A stretch of DNA of 64,000 bases, from positions 12,864,833-12,928,832 of the forward strand of contig NC_092189.1 in assembly GCF_043641665.1 (NCBI RefSeq), read 5' to 3'. Each line of letters starts with the position of its first letter. Positions within the stretch are counted from its first letter, which is position 1. A program made the translations under genes and the position numbers. Under the pieces are notes generated by a model. It ran no database searches and was not told the DNA's origin. It saw nothing but the letters and a program-made list of their open reading frames with translations. The stretch is from Enoplosus armatus (lineage: Eukaryota; Chordata; Actinopteri; Centrarchiformes; Enoplosidae). Below, piece by piece: positions 34,948-47,600 of the stretch.

Positions 34948-37900
34948 ATTCCATTCAAGCTCGATTGATTATCCTCTCTTGTCCGAGTGTGTCTGGATTT
35001 AAACAATCCAATTTTAGCAGCCCGATTTTTTGACTTGACTTGAAATTTTAGGCCACAATTTGAGCAACTTGAACATACCCATAAATATATTTTTAATATT
35101 GGACACTTCTAATTACCTTCTGGAGATTGAAGGGGAATTCAAACCACATATATTCAGACAAATTCAGGCTTTCAAAGTAAAATATTTCAATGATCAGGTG
35201 TTTCATTTAAAAAGTCTTTAGGTACTTATTTCGGCTTTACTTTGCTTCTGTATATAACCACATGCACAGCATCTGCATTTCCTGTTAGAGTCCAAAATCT
35301 CTAAAGTTAATCAGATTTACATTTCAAGGCCAGAGAAAACTATGTGTAATATAAGAGCCAAAAAAACATCTTGTCCGTTATGAATTACATCAATGTGATT
35401 CTAATGCAGTTTGTGGCAAAAAATGTCACCAGATATCTTGCAGTATTAAGAAAGGGATGAAGAACTCCAGTCGTACACTTGCCCCGAGGCCACCAATGAG
35501 GACTGTAAGGGCTATTAAAGAAATGTTCCTAACACATTTTAAACTGATTAAAAATAACTTGAAGCTATGACCAGCAGATAATCTGTAATGGGAAAAAGAG
35601 GCTCAGAAAATCATTCAGATTTCATTTTAGGACAAACATGAGTGGAGACCAGATAATGAGTAAGCTTTGTGTGGCTCTGTTTGACCCTTCAGGCTGCAGC
35701 CATTTTATGAACATTAGATTGCTGGTCATTCAGAGAACAACACGGACAGAGAGAATAAATACATAAAGCAGAACGGATTGATTGCAAACAATATATTGTA
35801 TGCAATTTGTTGCTCTGGCTTTGTTTGTGTCTCTGTGAGAGAACGGGAGGGAGGGTGAGGGAGGGAAGGTTCGTGGGAAAGAAAACGGTGCAGAGAAATG
35901 GCAGTTTAATTAGCAGCAAAGGGCTTTAACTGTGATTTGAGCAGTGAAGGGACTTTAATTAGTTGCTGGTGGGTGCAACAGGCCACGGCATGACCAAGCA
36001 GACTGCATGTAGTGGACACTGGGCGAACTCTCTGTGGTCTTAATGGGTCTGGAGTGAAAGGAAGGAGGAGGAGGAGGGGATGGGGAGGGTTTTGAGGATG
36101 TGAATGCTGGAGGGTTGAGTGGGGTCGCAGAGTGTAGCGTGACAGGGAGAACAGGACGAGCTGTGGGAGGAAAGGGGACGCTGAGAGCTTTTAAAAAGGG
36201 GTCGAACGAGGGTGGAGACAGTGGAGTGGTGGGATTAGAAAGAGGAGAAGGATGAAGGGGATCATGGGGAAAAGGTTAAACTGTTTAGATGGGGTTAAAG
36301 GGTAAGGAAAGAAAGATGGCGAGAGGTCAGCGGCACACATCCCCTCAGTTATGACTGCATTTTAGTCACATCTCTAAGACCACAAATGAAATGCCAGTCA
36401 GCAAATTGCCAGCTAGTTGCTAACTTTGCTGGTTTGCTGTTGTACTTATGTACTTATGGGGGTGAAAAAGAGGTCAACTGTATGTCAAGGGGTTAAACTG
36501 ATGCTAAATTTGCACCAGACACAACATGTTCAATAATACAGGTTACTGATCAGACTCGCTGCAACATCAGACTACAGGCTGTTTCAAGGCAGACATCTGA
36601 TCAGTGTGAGTGACAAGTAATGAGGTGAGACTGTGACCAGCTGAGAGGGAGAAGAAAAGAACTAACAGTGCACTTAATTAGGAAAGGAAAGATTAAACCC
36701 ACTGTTGCTCTTCTCTTATGTCTGGCAGCTTTAAACTCTTCGTTCTCTCATTCTTGTGGTTTCCTTCATGTTCTCCTGTAACAGACCTTTTTGTCACAGC
36801 GGACATTTTGATTGCTGCAGTACAACGCAGCATTTAGTGATAGTTACACCTGTGTTTGACTAGTTGAATCGCCAGATGTGACGAAGATCCATTATAGAAA
36901 GCAAGACATTGCTTAAATGACAACAGAAGAGGGATGTCCTCACACTTTTAGTCGAAGAGAGGAAAGAAACAAAAAAGAAGGGATGATGATGATGAAAATG
37001 AGTGATTTAGAGACAGACATGTAAACATGGAAGTGATAAAGAAAGAAAGAAAATACCCAAACAGATTCAGCTGAGGAGAGAGAAACAGTGTCCAAGGTTG
37101 ATGAGGATGAGCCGGGACAGTCCTGTCTGACACACACTGCTGCAACTACACTTGCCCTTTTCCTTTTCCTTTGCTGTCTCCATCAGGCCCTCTAGGTCTT
37201 TCTGCTTTGTCTGAGCTGTCCGACCAGATGCCTGCTGTTATTTAACAGTGCGTCTGGCAGTGTGATCGTACAGGGAGAGAGACAGGACACAAGACAAAAA
37301 AAAGAGAGAAAAGTAGCAGAGTGGTGTGGAGTTGGAGGGTAAGAGAGTGCTTCCCCCTGTTCGCTTGCTCTGTTGGAGAGAACACAGTGCTGGGATGTCA
37401 CCTCGGCTGGAGACGCGTCTGAAACACCAGCCGACTGATCGTGACACTGTAGGGCAACAGTCTCCTCCTGTGAACCTGACTAATTCCTGCATCGCAACAG
37501 ATGGTCTGTCTCTTTGAAATCCAATTTTTTCTTCTGACTTTCTATCTCTGCTGAATCTAAGTAAATACACAACACACACTGTACAGCTGTACACTTGTGC
37601 ATGCACATGCAGACAAATACTTTCATGCAGAATGCTTCTCTTATGAGTCATGCCTTTAACTTCACAAAATCCAACCGAAAGGTTTACTGACTACCGTATT
37701 TAACGAATGCACAAAATATTAGGGACACTTGCTTTTTACCTTGATGAGGTTTGTGAATCCAAGTGAAGCCATTATCCCTTTTTTACTTCCCTAATTAAAT
37801 CAATAATCACAAAGAAAGAGATGATGTGCAAAAGGGGCTGCGACTATGAGGAAAACGTCCCAAATACTTTCTACATTTAGTGCATACTTCAGAAATAATA

Positions 37901-38504
37901 AAATATTCCTTTCTAGCCATGACATCAGAAAGTCAAAATGCTCTCTGTATCTTCAGATGAAAGCCAATTTTAAGTCTAAGACTGTTAATTAAATAAGGTT
38001 TCAGAACAGGTTATTCCTGAAAAAACAGTTTTCAGACAAACGTACACCTTGGTAACATACAGCAATTAGAGGACGGAATATTCAATAAACGACAAAGGTC
38101 AAAGGTTGACCTTTTAGCTTTAAAGCTCAACGCCGTGGGTAAATACCTCCAAATGTTTGTTTTTTGGCGTTAAATGTCAAGAAGGTTTGTTTAAATGTCC
38201 ATCACTGGGAATGGATTTACGGTTATTAAGGTTGATGTTGAAAAAAGGAGGATGGTGCCAGAGACAGAAAAGACTCAATAACTAAGAAAAATCGTAAGAT
38301 TAAAAAGAATAACACAGAGTGAAAGGAAGAGTAAAAAAAAGAAAAAGATCTCCCTCTCTTCCTCCCCAGTCCAGGCCGTTGGGTGGAGACTCTTCCTCAG
38401 CTTTTCTCTGCGTCTTGCTGAATCAAAAAATACATTTCTGCAAATAGATTCACTGGCTCTGTCACACTGAAGCACATCAAGCAGCCAAATTGCGTCCGTG
38501 TTTC

Positions 38505-38525
38505 TCTTCTCTTCTCTTCTCTTCT
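38505..38525 (+). repeat. (TCTTC)n tandem repeat
   Basis: Four to five pentamer units. Confidence 0.9.
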
Positions 38526-39892
38526 GGTGACACTCCCTCATATCACGTCACTTCTGGAGCTTTTTAACATTTCATGCTCAGCTGATCTGAGTGTATCTCT
38601 CTCTCTCTCTCCCTCCATTAGCTGTTCATATATCCATCACGCCCTCTGTCTCTCATCATTCTCTCCTATAAAACCTCTATTTATACTTCTCTCCCTTTTG
38701 TTCTTTTGGGGGCTCCTACCGGCCCACGAGAGGCATTTAATCACCGCAGTTTTCTCCCTCCGAGCCTCAATAACAACCTCGGCTGACTTCACTTCCCCAA
38801 CGACAAAACTAATTGAGCTTAAAATTGAGGACTGAGCAGTTCCACTTGTCTTCAGCCTCTTGGCTCCTGACCTGCCAGCTGCTAACATGCAAGGCACTTT
38901 GTGCGCTTACAATCAGCAGCAGTATTGCAGCACACAGTGCATCAGACACACTGGTTCCTGTTCTCACATTAAACCTTCCGTAGGACTGATTTTTGTTTGA
39001 TGTGGTGGCGGTGTGCAGCAGGAAAACACACAATAACAAAACGACAGGGCATTTGGCCGAACAAGACTGGACATTTTCTGTGAAATGAAATAAGAAATCT
39101 ACCTTTGTCTCTTTCTATTTTGTCTCCCACTGTCTTTGCTGGTGTGCATGTAAGTCAATGCATGTCCACCCACATATATAAGTGTGTGTGTGTCCATGTA
39201 TGTTAGAAGCAGATACAGTCTTAGTTTTTGTGCCAGGTAAGTGGGTTAAAAGGAGTGAACATGTGGCAGAGTAGATACAAATACATCTTATGCTGCTGAA
39301 TACTAAAACATGTGTCCGTGCACATACACTCATGTAGGTGAATGTGTTCCCTACATGCATGCACACATTTTCATGAAATATTAAGAGACAAATCAACTGA
39401 AAACTATTTCTGCCCATCCTCGTATTTGTTGACCTATAAAATGTCACTATGTTGCATGTCTGACTCATTTTTCAAAAGATGAATGAATAAACACAAAGAA
39501 GATACTTTTGGATGCATAACTGTTTGTGTTTACTCCCCAAACTCACAGCATAAAATACAGATTAAAGATGTTCCAGTGAAAGTGAATAAATCCTAATGTT
39601 TGCTTGTAATGTAGTGCAGTGTCTGATATCTAAAACCCCCTACCACTGCATTTTCCCCTTTAAAGATGATATAGTAGTCACTCTGGACTTGCATGCTCGA
39701 CACTGCAGTTCCATGAAGTGCTGCTATGCATTAATAGCTTTCCATTATTTGAATTGGGCAGACTCTGCAGCCTTCAAGACTCTATTATAAAGCAGCTAAT
39801 GCTTTAAGCTGCCTGCGCATTGTTATGCGTACAAAATCAATTAAGTGCCTAAATAGGTCATTTGTAGCGCAGCAGTGAAAATATATGATCTT

Positions 39893-39894
<2 letters not shown>

Positions 39895-39930
<36 letters not shown>

Positions 39931-39938
39931 GGGGGGGG
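39895..39938 (+). repeat. (TG)n microsatellite followed by a G run
   Basis: About 17 TG units, then about 10 G. Confidence 0.97.
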
Positions 39939-40317
39939 TTGTAGGTGTCTGTGATGCATCTTTCTCTAAACCTATTCTGAGTAGATGTGGGGATAATATT
40001 TGGGTTAGAGATGTTTTTTTTCTTGTCTTTTTTCAGAGAAATGTTGTCAAATTTACACAAATCTACATCAAACTGTTCAGACAAATACAGATAGATAGAT
40101 ACACATTTTATCTATTACACTTCACTGTGATTGTATCTTATATGATAACATGTGTCAAATAAACTTGATTGATTGATTGATTACATTCTTGACAGATAGA
40201 TAGATATTTTCCTTGTTTAAATAATATTTAAAACTTTATCAGACAAGTACAAATACTGTGAAGGCTTGGATGGGATTGCAAGACTGAATATGAGATAAAA
40301 TGTTAACATAGACATTT

Positions 40318-40681
40318 TTGCAGAGGGACTTCCGGACCCCTGGCGGTCCTAGAGCCGTATTTGAAAACCGTTTCATTATTCCAAACTTAACACCTGTGAG
40401 TCACTGTGAGTCAGGTCGCCAGGCTTGGCTCTCGGGTGAGTGGGTGGGTGTGTGGGACGTGGGGACGGACCGAGGGAGGGAGGGGAAGGCTGGACGTGCA
40501 GAAGTTGTTCATGTCGGGAGAGCGCACCGCGAGTCCAACCTCTCCACGCTCGGGAGCGCAAAGGAAAATGTTGCTCTAATTCTTAAGGCTTCACAGACGT
40601 CTGTCGTAGGTTACTGACAAGACTGCAATCACCAGCACAATCTTTTATCCGCAGAAAGCATCTTCAAGCGCCGATGTATCG
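40318..40681 (+). promoter_or_regulatory. GC-rich promoter and 5'UTR zone of chrna6
   Basis: A G/C- and CpG-rich stretch within AT-rich sequence, ending at the start codon. It contains two perfect AP-1 (TGAGTCA) sites at 40397-40403 and 40407-40413, and a run of G3 tracts at 40434-40485. Promoter role is inferred from position and composition. Confidence 0.5.
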
Positions 40682-40685
40682 ATGA
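40674..40685 (+). promoter_or_regulatory. Minimal uORF overlapping the chrna6 start codon
   Basis: ATG TAT CGA TGA at 40674-40685; its stop overlaps the main ATG at 40682-40684 in another frame. Translation of the subunit would need leaky scanning or reinitiation. The main ATG has T at -3, a weak context. Confidence 0.45.
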
Positions 40686-40739
40686 ATTTCTACGGGAAAC
40701 TGACAAGCGTCCTCCTGCTGGTGCTCCTCGCAGCGCAAG
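40682..40739 (+). CDS. chrna6: chrna6 exon 1 (signal peptide)
   Basis: Encodes [19 protein letters not shown] plus one base (phase 1), donor GTAAGA. It joins to exon 2 as a Gly codon, giving [15 protein letters not shown]. The hydrophobic core is a good signal peptide. Assigned by phase, strong donor, GC-rich context and position, since the N-terminus is not conserved; an alternative first exon is possible. Confidence 0.78.
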
Positions 40740-43700
40740 GTAAGACACCGCGCGCCGTGGATCCGTGCTGGGCTCACAAAAAGTAGCATTATACTCGTTA
40801 CTGTAGGAATACCATCACCTTATTGGGGACTGGTTTGTTACCATGCTCTGCACATTACTTTTAAGTTATCTTTAGCCACCCCTGCGCGCTTCTGGGTGAA
40901 AGATCAGGGCAAACAATCCAGCGACTAAACGCTTGATATCAAGCAGGAAGGATAATTCCACCCGGACAAAGCATGCAAACTTTACTTCTGTTCTTTACCA
41001 AGCGGGATGGCATGACATTATTAAATTATCCTGTCAATGAATGCCCAGGAGCAACCACGAACCCCCCCCCCCCCCCACACACACACACACACACACATAT
41101 ACAATTTAATAAATGCTGAGCGTCCTTTTTGTGCCCAGCTTGCTGCTCCAATGCTCTACCTTAAAAAGAGGGAGACAACATTGCTTATTGATCGGATAAC
41201 AAACCCCAATGCCTGTGAATTATAATACCCGGTATCTCCAGAAACTTGTAGAGCCACTGTTATGTTGAAGGGAGGGGCCCTGGTGGCACCTGGGTGCACG
41301 GAGGAGGCCTAACAAGATATTTCAACATGCACACATGGCTTAGTTTTCTTTGGACATGATGATCTGTGATCGTGACATGTCAGCATCATGGCTGATACCT
41401 CAGCCCCTGGAGCTACTGTGAAGCAGCCAACCATGCACGAAACGAGCCAACACGTGGATGACATACGTTTCTCCAGCAGCAGCTCAATAACTGTCAGTGT
41501 TGACTTCATCCTTGGATCCTCCAGATGTGGACAGAGGTCAGAGGTCAGGGTTAATTAGCCTACAGGACATGTCTGTAGGAATTCAGTGTCCAGGGTACTT
41601 GAAGGATAGTCTCTAGCACCTTTAGATCCTGATGCTACTGCAAACATTTGCAAAAAAGTGCAGGAAAACTCTCATTTCCCTTGTGGTTTGATTTAACGTC
41701 TGCAGTTTGACATTAAATCACGGCTGGATCAATCTGTCAGATAGTCTGTATTTTGTTTTGCTCTCTGTGTGATCTATTTCTATCGTTTTCCTCTTGTTTC
41801 CAAAATCACCTCTACACATATTTTATATTTTCCACTGTCTTTAGTATATGTAAGGCAGCCAGTCCCCTGTGTGCTTTAAAGCAGCAGATTTTGAAGTGGG
41901 GTCCTTGAGTGGCTCCCAGGGGACCCAGAGCAGAACAAAGAATAGATAAACGCTTTAAAGCAAAACTTTGCGCTGCGTTCACATGCAGCTGAATGGTTAT
42001 TTTAATCCTGAATTTCATCTCATTCACATCCACAAAGAGCACACAGATGTGGGTTTCTTGGTAGGGCGTCTTTACCGATGGGAGCACCGAGCATGATGGG
42101 TATCTGTCTATGTGGAGGTTAAAATAACTTGCTTTAAAATGATAATGTAGTTTTTGGCAGCATCTTTGTTCAAAGTGCTCTCTGACGTTTTCTTTTTGCG
42201 CTTTAACTCCTGTCAGTCAAACTGAGGGTTTTCTGTTGCTGAAGTTTGAGTTTCTACAACTTGCTGTCCTAGAAAGGCGGAGAGCAGTAACTACAGGAAC
42301 AGTGAAGTTGAGAAAAAGTATTTTCAGGATGACTGGCAAAGTGAGTAAAAGATAGAAAGGTTGTAATGTCTTTCGGCTGATTAACATAACAATAACAAAC
42401 TGAATTACTAAGGTGTCCATTTATTAAGTTCATACTTTTCAAATACAGATAACATGCAAGAGAAAAATCAGGGTAAGTAAGTTTAGTTTTAGCTTTAGCT
42501 AAGGCTAGCCGTGGCTAACTCACCAGCTAGCTTTCGCTTCATATATCTAGCTCTGTAGCTTTAGCTGCCCATGTGACTATTTCTCTTAAAAAGCTGCTTT
42601 CACAGGAATTATTAGTTTCAATGGCATTAAATTTTTTTATGTAGTGAAACAGATGTCAAAAAGTCGGATTCAGGTCTTTCCTCAATTTTGACCAAATATG
42701 TGTTACTGCGCTTTGTCTTTTTAGGATGGAATACGTGACACTCTTTTCTTGGTTCGGTTGTTTAACCGTGGTGGGTATCACTCATACTAAAAGTCGTTTT
42801 CGGTTTATCCCATACAGAGCAGACATTTTTCCTGGGAACGACGCAGTCTGCTTAATTATTCTGGCTATTAGTTGAATCACTGCCATGTTATATGAAAGTG
42901 TTTGGATTTTTCTTTACTTTAAAGCCCCGAGTGCAGCAGTGAGTTTGTCCCAGATGTGGTACCCAGAGTCCCCCTCCTCGTGGGAGCTGCACTAAGTGCC
43001 TTCGTACTGTCACGCACCAGTCGTCATGTAAAAGACACTGGCTTCACACATCCTGTAACCTGCCGCTGACTCCGAGTCAAGGGTACTCTGTATGACGTGG
43101 GATGGACTCTCTCTCTCACTCTCTTTGTCATTCTCTTCAGCTGGGGAGATTTACCACAGCTGACTGCCTTTTCTTCGCTTTGCCCTTGAACTGGGTGAAT
43201 TTCAAAAGGAACAAGAAAGCGGTGCTGTGAAGGGATGACAGTGTCAATGCTCTCCACAGCGGAACAGATTTTGTTCAAGTGAGAGGAACTCTGCTCTGTG
43301 TCCTTGCTCGTTAGAGGTGGTTAACTTTGCTATTTGAGGGGATGAAAACCTGAAAATGAAAAGATTTTGCCCTCACCTTCATCTTTCCCCCACTCTGCCC
43401 TCCACCTCTCCTGTCCTCCCTCCTCCCCTCAATCCCTCATTGACTGTGTGGGCTTTTATATGATTCTGTACAGAGGCTGTGTATGTAGATAAGTGCCTGG
43501 AAAAACTCACATTGACACACACACACACACTCCCAGTGGGGGTCCGATTAGTGGGCTACAGAAGGTACTGTGTCCTGCCATCCAGGATCGGGTGATTTGT
43601 CCCCACAACAGAGGAAATGCTGATCCTGCTGTCTATGGGATTAGGGCATTTTAGTCGAAAATATAATCTGGTTGGAGTAGCTTGGAGGTAAGGAGTGAGA

Positions 43701-44313
43701 GATCGGTACAGCATGGGGCTGTTAGTTGTAGTTGTGACACTCAAAATAAAGCCACAGCCTGTGTGGTAGATTGTAGGACTGGATGGACTGAATGATTAAA
43801 ATGAGGGAATTTGCATATGATGCATTTCCCCGCAGCATCTTTCCTGCATCATCTCCAGCAGAAATAGCTGAGAGAGATGTCCAGCCGTGCCTGCATAATA
43901 CTGATCTGATCCGCATTGTGTTTCAGGCTTGACCCTTTATCCCACTTTACTGTGCATTTTAATGGGCTGCAGCTGCGTGTGTAAATAGGATCTGCCTTTT
44001 TCAGTTCTGCCCAAGAGAGCAGCAGGTGCAGGCTGCTGATTATTCAAAAAATACTCAAGTGAAGAAAACAACTGAATGTCTTTTATCAATGGAGGTTGTA
44101 ATGTGGCCAACTAAAGGCAATAGCCACTCGAAATGGTTTATATTAAGCCGCTGTAGCTTTTATCCAAGTCTGCTTGTATCGCAGCATCATCAAGCATATT
44201 TGCTCCTCTGCCAGACTTAAATGCTCTTCTGAGCTCAGACGTACAGAGCAGCTCTCTGGTTTCTCTCCCAGAAGCAATATAGTTGCATTACAGTCTGACA
44301 GGCAATCAGTGTA

Positions 44314-44352
<39 letters not shown>

Positions 44353-44538
44353 GTGCGTGTGGCTTAAGGACTGTGTGGTGGCTTGAGGATCCTCTTAACG
44401 CGATTGTCGTGTGATTATTGCAACCAAACCCCATCGCTTCTTCCCTCGCTCACACACAGTGTAACCACCACAGGCCTTATTCCTCCACCCCCTACCCCCC
44501 CATGGATTGGCTTAAACCATCAAGCTCCCCTCCAACCA

Positions 44539-44574
<36 letters not shown>

Positions 44575-44582
44575 TCACTCTC

Positions 44583-44626
<44 letters not shown>

Positions 44627-47600
44627 ACATCCTCTTCCAGACAGCCCTGCTGCCTGATTCCTCTGGGACATCCTGGTCTTCAGTGCTGGCGATGAACTGA
44701 GTCACGCTTTAGGGTGGAGGGAGAGGGGGTGAGAAATAGGAAGCTAGAGATGAGTTGAGCAAGGCAACAGATGCCTCAGATGGAGGACAGGGATACTTTT
44801 CTTCCCCCGTTGCTCCTCCTTTCTGTCTACATTTTCTATTGACTGATCAAGCTGAGACACAATGCAGGCAATTACAGGTCGCAGCCATGGCATTATTTAT
44901 TGCTGTATCTAGTTACCCCAAGTTGTTATCACTGAAATTAGGCCTTCAAAATATGTCTTAGCTTCCTTATCGGCTTGTTTGGCAGTAGCTTAGTGTGTTT
45001 GGTGTCTTGATATTGGAGCAGAAGTTCAGGCTTTAAACTTTTATGGTTAACTTCTCATAACAATAATACATTTCGTCTTAAGTTTCACTTACACATGTCT
45101 GGGTCATGGGCAGCCAGCCCAGCATCCTTTCTCTCAGAATTTCCTTCCTCTTGATGGATCCTGAGAATTTTTCAGGTCAGTGTGGGAAATGTAATCTCTC
45201 CAGCATGTCCTGGGTCAGCCCCAGAGTCTTCCCCATTTGGTACAACTCTAGAGGGAGGAAGCTGCTGGGCATCTTTATTGCCATCTTGAGTGACTCCTGT
45301 CAGTATGGAGGAGCTTCCTCAGTTCTTCACTCTGCCTGGAAGAATAACTACAGCTATCAAGTCATTTGATCTACTGTATCCATTATCTTATTGCTTTGCC
45401 ACTCCTCAGTGCTTGAGGGTGAAATTGAGGGTCAGGCTGAAGACTAACTGGTTAATTTTATTACAACTCATCCCTCTGGGTGGCTGCTCATATTCCCTGA
45501 ATGGTTCAGAAAGCAGTAGTGCATGTAGTGCATCTCATGACACCTGAGTTATCTAAGAGAGCATAGAGAGGTGGCCGGCTACTGAATCAGGCAACTGAGC
45601 CTAAGTAGTTAGAAAGTATATCCATAAGTTAGCCTTTTATTATGGAAGACATTTTTCATGACACAGTAGGAAAAACAGGTGTAAATTATCAAATTAATGA
45701 TGGCCGAATTCCATTTATCTGCTTCAGTTTCAGGATCCTGGTGTTGTGCATGCCGGCTCACGTCATGGCTTAATGAGACGCTTGAATCGAACAGAGCCAT
45801 TGTTAATGTCATTAGTAACACCTGTGCTTTTTCTACATGGCTGCTGTGAAAAAGTGGGCTGAGTGTGAGAATTATAATGTAGGAATGACATTTTTATCTT
45901 TAAATGATACAGTTTTTGCTGTGGACACAGAGGTTTTCAAAAACGTAACTCAGACCTGATTCAGTCAGTGCTGCTGGTGTGCACGGTCAACAGGCCGTCT
46001 CCAGCCTCACTGCAGGAGAGATAAGTAGACATTAGTACTGATCACTCAATTACCAGCAGCTTCGGCTCCAGACAGACTCTCCCTGTGTTTCTGAGTGTTG
46101 GACCAGTGGGCTGTTACAGTTGTAGCTCCTGCTGCAGTGGGAACCCCTATAAATGTGACAATCTGCAGCTACTTTTATAAAACATTTGGTAACCCCAGCT
46201 GTTAATGGTCATAATCAGTCACATGAAAATACATAATTGAATATGTCACTAACTCTGTTAACTCTTCTGTAGAAAGGCTGTGTATTGAGTTTTATCTCCT
46301 TCAGAAGCACTCAACTGGAGCGCTCACACTTCTCTTTCTCTCCCATCTGCATGTTACGAGTTCAAATTTCATAGTGACTTGTGATGATGACTGTGTTCCT
46401 CTGTCTCAGTGCTATAGCAGGGCATGAACGTCCCTTTGCTCTCTGTGCGACACACATCAACAACATCAGAGTGAATGTGAGGGAAGTGTTTTGCCAGAAT
46501 CAAACAACACTATGTTTTTCTTTCCCAATGGTCACCGTGATATTAGGCGATTGTAGAGTCACACATTTTTGCCGTAACTTGGCCAAGAATGTGCGACTAC
46601 ACGTTGGACCCAGATCAATGGTAGCTTGCTGCCCTTCTGCTTGACACGCATAGGTGATGGGTGAGGAGGTGCCAAGGACCGACTTCACTGTTCACCTGAC
46701 CAAGTTCTCTGTGCCCCTATTGGTCAACATCACAGCACTGGTCGGAGAAGTTGTCATACTAACATGCAAGTCTTTTTGTCGGGACATTGTGATGAGTCCC
46801 AGATGTCAGTTGCCTTCCACTATGGCACATTACACAAGATAAAAATTCTTGCGTCTGAAGCTCATTTTCGTTCCCAACACATTAGCCATTATTGGGCCAG
46901 TGTGTCGCCTGATACCGGCTTTAAAGGCTCCACCTGCTTGTTCTGAGTGTTTATAGTAACCATATAATTGGATTTGGCTACTTTAAACAAGCTGTTCCCC
47001 CATTAGAAGATCTTTACATTTGGAGAAATGTCCTCTTTTTTTTTATTTATATCTTATAACATATGCAGAGAATCTGACCTCAAAACTCCCACATCTTCTC
47101 AGATGAAAGCATGGAGGCAAGGAGCCACTGAATTTCATGCATCAGTGAAAAAAAATCATATGCTGTTCAGAGTGAGTCAAATCAAAGGTGAATGGACGTA
47201 CATAAATAGGAACATGTGTGTACACACGGGAATACACACATTACATGTATGTACTGTATATGTCGGTGAGCCTTCATACACGAAGACACACATGGGTTAA
47301 AACATGCAGCATAAGCTTAATGGGATGTTCACAGCACATGCGGTAATCACTGTGGATCCTCTTGTGCGTCATTCAACATGTCACAGTCAGGCCATCAAAA
47401 ACCCTGGAGAGCAAAGACACGCTATCAAGCTTTTCTCTGCTTGTTCTCACTGTCACTTCTCCCCTCATATCTCTTCCCTCCGCTGTGCCTCTGTCTCTCT
47501 TTGTATCTCTTTTCCATGCACTCACACACACTGTCAGCGGTGTATTATTGGAGGGTAATTAGTTCCTTCAGTGTCCATACCACTCGCTCCCAGGCTCATC

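Larger units (their letters stand above)
31430..40317. other. Intergenic sequence between the beta gene and chrna6
   Basis: No coding exon recognised. It holds a G-quadruplex motif (35845-35865) at the start of a purine-rich, G-rich strand segment (about 35840-36320), and small tandem repeats. Confidence 0.6.

Noticed and set aside
46654..46842. Open frame [18 protein letters not shown]... in chrna6 intron 1
   Set aside because: Short, no domain match, no paired exons; treated as chance.
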